Made by a program: the position numbers and the translations under genes. The notes under the pieces were generated by a model. That model did no database searches and was not told where the DNA came from. It saw nothing but the letters and a program-made list of their open reading frames with translations. DNA of 64,000 nucleotides, taken from NCBI RefSeq assembly GCF_001039355.2, contig NW_019775801.1, forward strand, positions 93,645-157,644. The letters are read 5' to 3'. The stretch comes from Lingula anatina. Lineage: Eukaryota; Brachiopoda; Lingulata; Lingulida; Lingulidae. Positions 58,873-64,000 of the stretch are shown here, one piece after another; positions within the stretch are counted from its first letter, which is position 1, and each line of letters opens with the position of its first letter.

Positions 58873-60240
58873 AATCATGCAAACATCTTTCTGTACATGC
58901 CTTGGTAGTATGTGCAGTTTTCATATTCAGTAACAAAGGTTAGAGCAAGGAAAAATATAGTTTGAGTAATGAAAGTTTTTAAAGAATAACATAGCTATTA
59001 TACATTATTTACACGTTTCTAATGTTAAAAAATTAGACTACATGCACATAGGAGGTATTACAAGATGCACGTTTAATTTACTGATGAATTTGTCCCTAAC
59101 TTCAAGTATATTTTCACAATGCCTGGTGACCAAGATTTTGCAAATTACTTTCTAAGAGAATGCAGTGTTTCCGCGTTTCATGTAAAACATTTGTCACCAT
59201 ATTATCTGCTAATCATGGATGTATCTGAAAGATATTTTAAATGGCTAAATTATTACAAAAACATCAAACATTAACAACTAAAGATATTGACCTGTGAAAA
59301 AAGGTGAAGATTTTTTATGCCAAATGACACTGCAAAAGTAGCTGCAAGCTATTTATTGCGTTATTTAAAATAAACATTCTAGACATTTTCTGAGACCCTA
59401 AACATCATACTCGCTTCTTAACAAATTGAATTTTTCTACATTGATTAAAAAAAACCCCAGTAGACCGATTGGAGAATGGGAGATAGTTCTGCGAGTGGCA
59501 GTGAACCATTCTCTCCACCTGTCACACACTTCCCCATGCATCCAATCAAATGGAGCCAAGATTTAATTACTGTGCCCCTGCAGGGACGATGCGTGGGGAG
59601 GCGTATGAGAAGTGGAGAGACCATTACAGGATTAAGCAGTCTTCCTTTCATGTAGGGTCTGCCATATTTGATGCTTGGATCAGTTAATACTTGGATCTTC
59701 TTTTCTGAATGGCCCCATAGGAAAAATAAAAGAGCCCGAGTACTGCTAAAGAACAAAGACGATCCCTACAAAAACATCAATATCGAATTAGCTCTATTAC
59801 CAGCAATATGGGCCTTCCTATTGGTTACAAGGTAAAAATTGTTCTGAAAAGACAAAGAGTCATGCTTTTTATTGACAAGTGAAAATCTGACTCTTTTACC
59901 GATCTTCAATATCAATTAATTTATACTCACGGATTTCAGAAAAATCTATAAACAGAAAGAACACTTACAAAAATGGAAACGGTTTGAAACTATATCGAGG
60001 GACACCTAATAGACTAAATGAACCTTTGTTCTATCAACAAGTGGACTTACTCAAGGGGCCTACTTACTGACATCAATGGAAAAAAAATTATCAAACGACA
60101 TATGGATGACAATCAAAGATCTTAACATCACTAAGAAACTCTGGGGAGCATGAGGTGGAGTGAACCACAGAAGAGTCATCACTAGTCATTCAGTCAAACA
60201 CAAAGGAGAACTTTAAAAATACCAAACAACGTGAAAATGC
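58492..60240. other. first intron of EEF1AKMT1, no gene recognised
   Basis: Contains a (TG)n run at about 58843-58872. A 103-codon minus frame (59445-59756) lies in a GC-richer patch at 59455-59760 that looks like a decayed mobile-element ORF, not identified. Confidence 0.4.
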
Positions 60241-60370
60241 ACGGATTGACCCCAAACTCCCAAAGATGAAAGGAGATCCTAATTGTAACCCCTCACCATA
60301 ATATGAGAGCTTAGGTCTGTGTAGTTTCCGAAAATTGGCACAAATAAATATTTTTTTGCAGAAAATCTTA
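60241..60370 (+). repeat. dispersed repeat L, copy 2
   Basis: Matches 35617-35745: GGATTGACCCCAAACTCCCA, TTAGGTCTGTGTAGTTTCCG, GGCACAAATAAATA. Confidence 0.7.
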
Positions 60371-60389
60371 GTAGATATTCCTTAAATGC

Positions 60390-61594
60390 AAAATGTCAAT
60401 CTGCCTATAGACCAAACCACAGCACAGAGACAGCTCCACGTAAGGTGTATTAATACTCCTTGATTTATCAGCAGCTTTTGATACTCTTGATCATGACATA
60501 CTGCTCCATTGACTTGCTCATTATTTTGGGATAACGGGTACAGTTCTCTCCTGGTTTCATTTTTACCTAACTGGAAGCCAGCAACAAGTGAACATAGGGG
60601 TTTCTGTTTCCAAATCAGGCAAACTACTTTATGGCGAGCCACAAGGCTCCATGCTTGCCCTATTCTCTTTACACTTCACCAGAATATACCTGTACTCCCT
60701 CGGTTTGGTTTCAATTTGATGTTGTATGCAGATGAATTGATTCCCAGATACACTGTAGATCTATATATATGTGAAAATCCTATGATGAAAAAGCAACTAT
60801 TGAGGCATGTGTGTATGAACTCCGATCTTGGCTCAAGTCCAACTACTTATAGTCTTCAATGATGATAAAACTTAATTGGTCCACTTCAACTCTAAGTTTT
60901 CCAGAGACAGCACCATACTACAGATAGACGGTATCAGAGTGCATGTAGGAGATTCTGTTATCACAACAAACAAAGAAGTTAATTTTCAACAATAAAAGTA
61001 ATATGACATCATGATCAAACATCAACAAAGTGAGTAAATCAGCATTTTCTAGTCTCCAGCTAATATCTAAAATTCTTCAACTTATTGACAGCAAGCAAAC
61101 AGAGCTACTCATCCATGCATTAGTGACTTCTAAACTCAAAGAATAGTCAATGTCATTGACTTTTAATATTTTATAGGGCGACTATCCATTTTACATGAGC
61201 AATTTAATGGAACTTTTAACTCCTTTCAATGGTCAATTGCAACTCGAAAGAAACAATACCGAAAAGACTCTCAAAACATATGCTCACAGGAGTTTTAATT
61301 GAGATTACTGCACCAATTTTTATGGTCCAATTTTATTAACATATCAAATGTGTCTTTGAATGACTCATCACCGTTTTAAAAAGTATTTAAAAACCTTTTA
61401 TTTAAAGAATATTTTGGTTAGCTTTTACCTTTAAGTTTTAAATACTTTAATGTTAGTTTTTAATTTATCTTTAAGTTAGTAGTTTTACTTTTACATGTAG
61501 TTTTAATCATATGTAAAGTTTTAAAGAGCGCTGAGACACGTGTAGCGCGGTTTTAAGAAATGTATTATTATTTTATTATTATTATTATTATTAA
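60390..61594 (+). mobile_element. CR1/L2-group LINE, 3' part, decayed
   Basis: Readable RT blocks on the plus strand: LLDLSAAFDTLDHDILLH near 60450, FHFYLTGSQQQVNI near 60560, EPQGSM near 60640, and LMLYADEL near 60715 in place of the YADD catalytic box. It ends with a characteristic tail: GAGCGCTGAGACACGTGTAG near 61527 and (ATT)n at 61562-61594. Frameshifts and stops throughout. Confidence 0.85.
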
Positions 61595-61682
61595 GCAGAT
61601 GTGTTGGATGTCAATGGCGACGATGCACAGTCGCGCTGGTCAGAATAAATGTATTAATCTCTGTGTATAAAGTAAAGTTTAC

Positions 61683-61887
61683 CTCTTTGCAAGGATGACA
61701 ACAGGCACCGGAAATTGACACTGTCTCCGGCGTGTAGCATTCACCCCTCCAATAAGTGAAGAGCAGTTCACACCAAACTCACACAATCTCCCGCGAGATC
61801 TCTCTGTGTAGCAACGAAAGCACGAAAAACAACAAAAGGCACTGCTGGTTTTCACGCCTGACGAACGTGTAACACAAATCTCAGCAG
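61683..61887. promoter_or_regulatory. probable bidirectional promoter with divergent first exons
   Basis: A minus-strand donor lies at 61683/61682 (CAAAGAG|GTAAAC) and a plus-strand donor at 61887/61888 (CAGCAG|GTATGA). These fit non-coding first exons of EEF1AKMT1 and of the MATCAP-like gene, leaving a core promoter of under about 100 bp between them. CCGCGAGATC near 61791-61800 partly matches the TCTCGCGAGA element found at many bidirectional promoters. GC content is locally higher than the flanks. No TATA box seen. Transcription starts are inferred. Confidence 0.5.
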
Positions 61888-63393
61888 GTATGAAGCACTG
61901 GTTTACTTGAACTTTTTATCTTTTCTTTTATACAATTCAATACATGGATTTGAATTGCATACGATCGGTACATGTACTTGACTCGGCCTTACAACCTCCC
62001 CTAATACACCTGTAAAAATGTACATGTTCTCGGTTTTAAATGCAATGGAAGTGATCACCATAAAACAGCAATACCTGGATCCCTGGTGGAACAAACACCT
62101 GTTACATATCGGTTGTATTTCGGTTCTAAAAATTGGGGACCTGTTTAAAAAAGAAATTTTTTTTTTTTTGGGGGGGGGGGGGCACAGCAGACAGCGGAGT
62201 CTTCACTGTTTTATTTCTGTCACTGTGGTAGTTTCCCCAAACCATAGCCTTGTTGTGGAATCCACCTGGAAATCGCGAACTTGACCTGGTTACTACATGT
62301 ACCTCTTAGGGTGTATCACCAGAAAAATTTTATTCATTTTTACTCATGTCTCTTTATTCTACCTTTTAAAGGACTGTTAAAAAAAGAGAACCTTTTACCA
62401 TAAAATGCTTCATGCCTTTTCCCCGCCACACAAGGACTCCTTACAATGATCTACAATGTACCTCAAAAAGATTACCAGGCTTGAAACATTGTTTCAAGAA
62501 CAGTAAAATTCGAACTTCTAAGGTGTGAAATATTATCTTAAGTTACTGACATATTCTAAATTCTAATGTGTGAATTTTTACCATTTATGCTTCAAGAGAA
62601 ACGCCATAAGATCCACTGAATGAATATATAATATGAAGATTTAATATTATTACAAACAAATTATTTCCCAATACTGATGTCCCTTACAATGATTCCTCCT
62701 TTTCCCACCTAAGATTTTGTATCTATGTAAACTTTTCTTATGACAAATAATTACAAGTCATATGATTTCAATTAAAGATAAAAAACAATGTTTACAGTAC
62801 TTATATACGGAAATTGATCGGGATGTGACAAAATTACTTGAATGTGCACCCAAGGGACAATGGAAGATGAATACCATTTTACACTTTAATGTGCATGGTT
62901 ACTCTGCCCAATGCATAAACAGAACGAGAAACCAGAATGAAAACCATATTTTGCCAGATATCAAGCAAAACATTGAACAGATATCATATGGACAGTATTT
63001 TCATAATGTGACAAAAATAAAAGGTTGACTTCTGTTGCAGCTCACACTTTTTACATTTTTAGCATTTATTTACAGCTTTATTATCATTTCTTAATTATAA
63101 GTGATATTATTTTTGCAGTAATAAAATGCCATGCAGGAGAGTTAAAATTTGAGAGAGATGAAAAAACAGATTCTGAATCTCTCCATTAATTTGTGACAAA
63201 CATATAAGGAAGAAAATGGGCAAAAGTTTGAAAAAATGTTTTTGTGTCTTGCGAGACAATTTTTGTCTTTAAGAAGTCTCAGCTAACAGAGGCTCAAATT
63301 CACATAATATGATAAATGTAGCATAAGTTACAATTGTCTGTTAACAGATTCTAAGCTCTGGTTTATGTTTCAACATTTCTGTTTCTTTTTTAG
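61888..63393. other. first intron of the MATCAP-like gene
   Basis: No exon recognised. An 88-codon plus frame (62762-63028) has no motif and no supporting splice sites that I could place. A T/G homopolymer lies at 62157-62181. Confidence 0.4.
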
Positions 63394-63871
63394 TTATTGA
63401 GAACGTGTACATGCCTATGCAACCTCCAAAGAGAATTTTAGCTGGCTGACTTACATGCAGCATGGTTCAAGTAAATGCTACAAGAAGGAAGATCAGCAAA
63501 GATCGGATATGCTTTGCTAAAAATGATCATCTAAAAAAAACAGTTCTCACTCCTTTGAACCTAGCAGAGCAAAAAGAACGGTTCTTGAAATATGGCATTA
63601 CACCACAATTTGACTTTCGAGCTTCAGTTACTGAGCTGGAGAAATTCACAGCAAAGAAAAAGGGCGAAATACACTTTGATCTGTTACCAGAAGCAAAAAA
63701 GATACTCGAGATTGTGCGGATGAAGTATGGGGATGGTGGTGCATTTTTAGAGGAAAGTTTTGGACCACTGATTGATGCAGAAGAGGCAACAGTCATGTTA
63801 AAAGAATACATACAAGAAAACAATGTGGATGGATCTTTGAGAATTTTGTGGTCCAAAACATTACCATGCAG
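63394..63871 (+). CDS. MATCAP/KIAA0895-family tubulin tyrosine carboxypeptidase, first coding exon (partial)
   Basis: The exon follows acceptor TTTCTTTTTTAG and ends at CAG|GTTAGT. The ATG at 63462 opens 136 complete codons plus two bases. A 12-codon upstream ORF (63411-63449) precedes it in the exon. The protein reads LTPLNLAEQKERFLKYG, then TPQFDFRASVTELEKFT, LLPEAKKILEIVRMKYG and GPLIDAEEATVMLKEYIQE. These match the N-terminal part of DUF1704 proteins (KIAA0895 and KIAA0895L), metalloproteases that remove the C-terminal Tyr of alpha-tubulin. The HExxxH zinc site lies beyond the window, so catalytic competence cannot be judged. One family member cannot be chosen between the two vertebrate paralogues. 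Confidence 0.8.
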
Positions 63872-64000
63872 GTTAGTATTAATGGAAAGACAATTACATG
63901 CTAGCTGTTGTACTTGGTTAGTTCAGGCAAAATTGTCACTGAAAAAAAAAACTTCATAGAGTAAAAAAATTGACAGAGATAGGTCTATATTTACTATATA

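Overview
This is nuclear DNA from an invertebrate animal, very probably marine, but I cannot name the species from this window. The evidence is small exons with GT-AG introns, low overall GC, no operons, many short TIR transposons, RTE- and CR1/L2-type LINEs, a tRNA-derived SINE, and two conserved animal genes that differ from their vertebrate versions. Coding sequence is sparse; most of the window is repeats in various stages of decay.

Layout. 1-8.4 kb is transposon-rich: TIR elements, an inverted duplication centred on an N at 4124, and a nearly full-length but broken RTE LINE on the minus strand (4.95-7.5 kb) with a tRNA-derived SINE next to its 5' end. 8.4-22 kb holds a plus-strand gene for a small secreted cysteine-rich peptide: TATA box, probable 5'UTR exon, signal-peptide exon (9016-9100), 55-nt propeptide exon (17019-17073) and a mature-peptide exon (21807-21960) behind an Arg-Arg-Arg site. 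The cysteine spacing resembles knottin/agatoxin-like neuropeptides. The propeptide exon lies in a 1.7 kb near-identical duplication abutting an N at 18326, which looks like unmerged contig ends. 22-30 kb has no recognised gene.

30.4-37.7 kb contains a minus-strand gene that I assembled from six short exons whose phases agree at all five junctions; I do not recognise its product. A plus-strand cysteine-containing exon (35949-36227), with two decayed relatives elsewhere, lies in one of its introns. 38-55 kb is a repeat desert: large arrays of a roughly 360-bp unit, short TIR elements with clear target-site duplications, nested insertions and two Tc1/mariner transposase relics.

55-64 kb holds the two well-identified genes. 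EEF1AKMT1 (eEF1A lysine methyltransferase, minus strand, four coding exons, 212 residues, intact) and the first coding exon of a MATCAP/KIAA0895-family tubulin carboxypeptidase (plus strand, running off the window). They appear to diverge from a compact shared promoter at about 61.68-61.89 kb.

The most promising items are the secreted peptide gene, the unrecognised minus-strand gene, a set of short transposons sharing CAGG(G/C)-type ends and 5-bp target duplications, a 174-bp element whose end repeats vary in number between copies, and a tandem array that carries a perfect DR1 nuclear-receptor half-site pair in several units.
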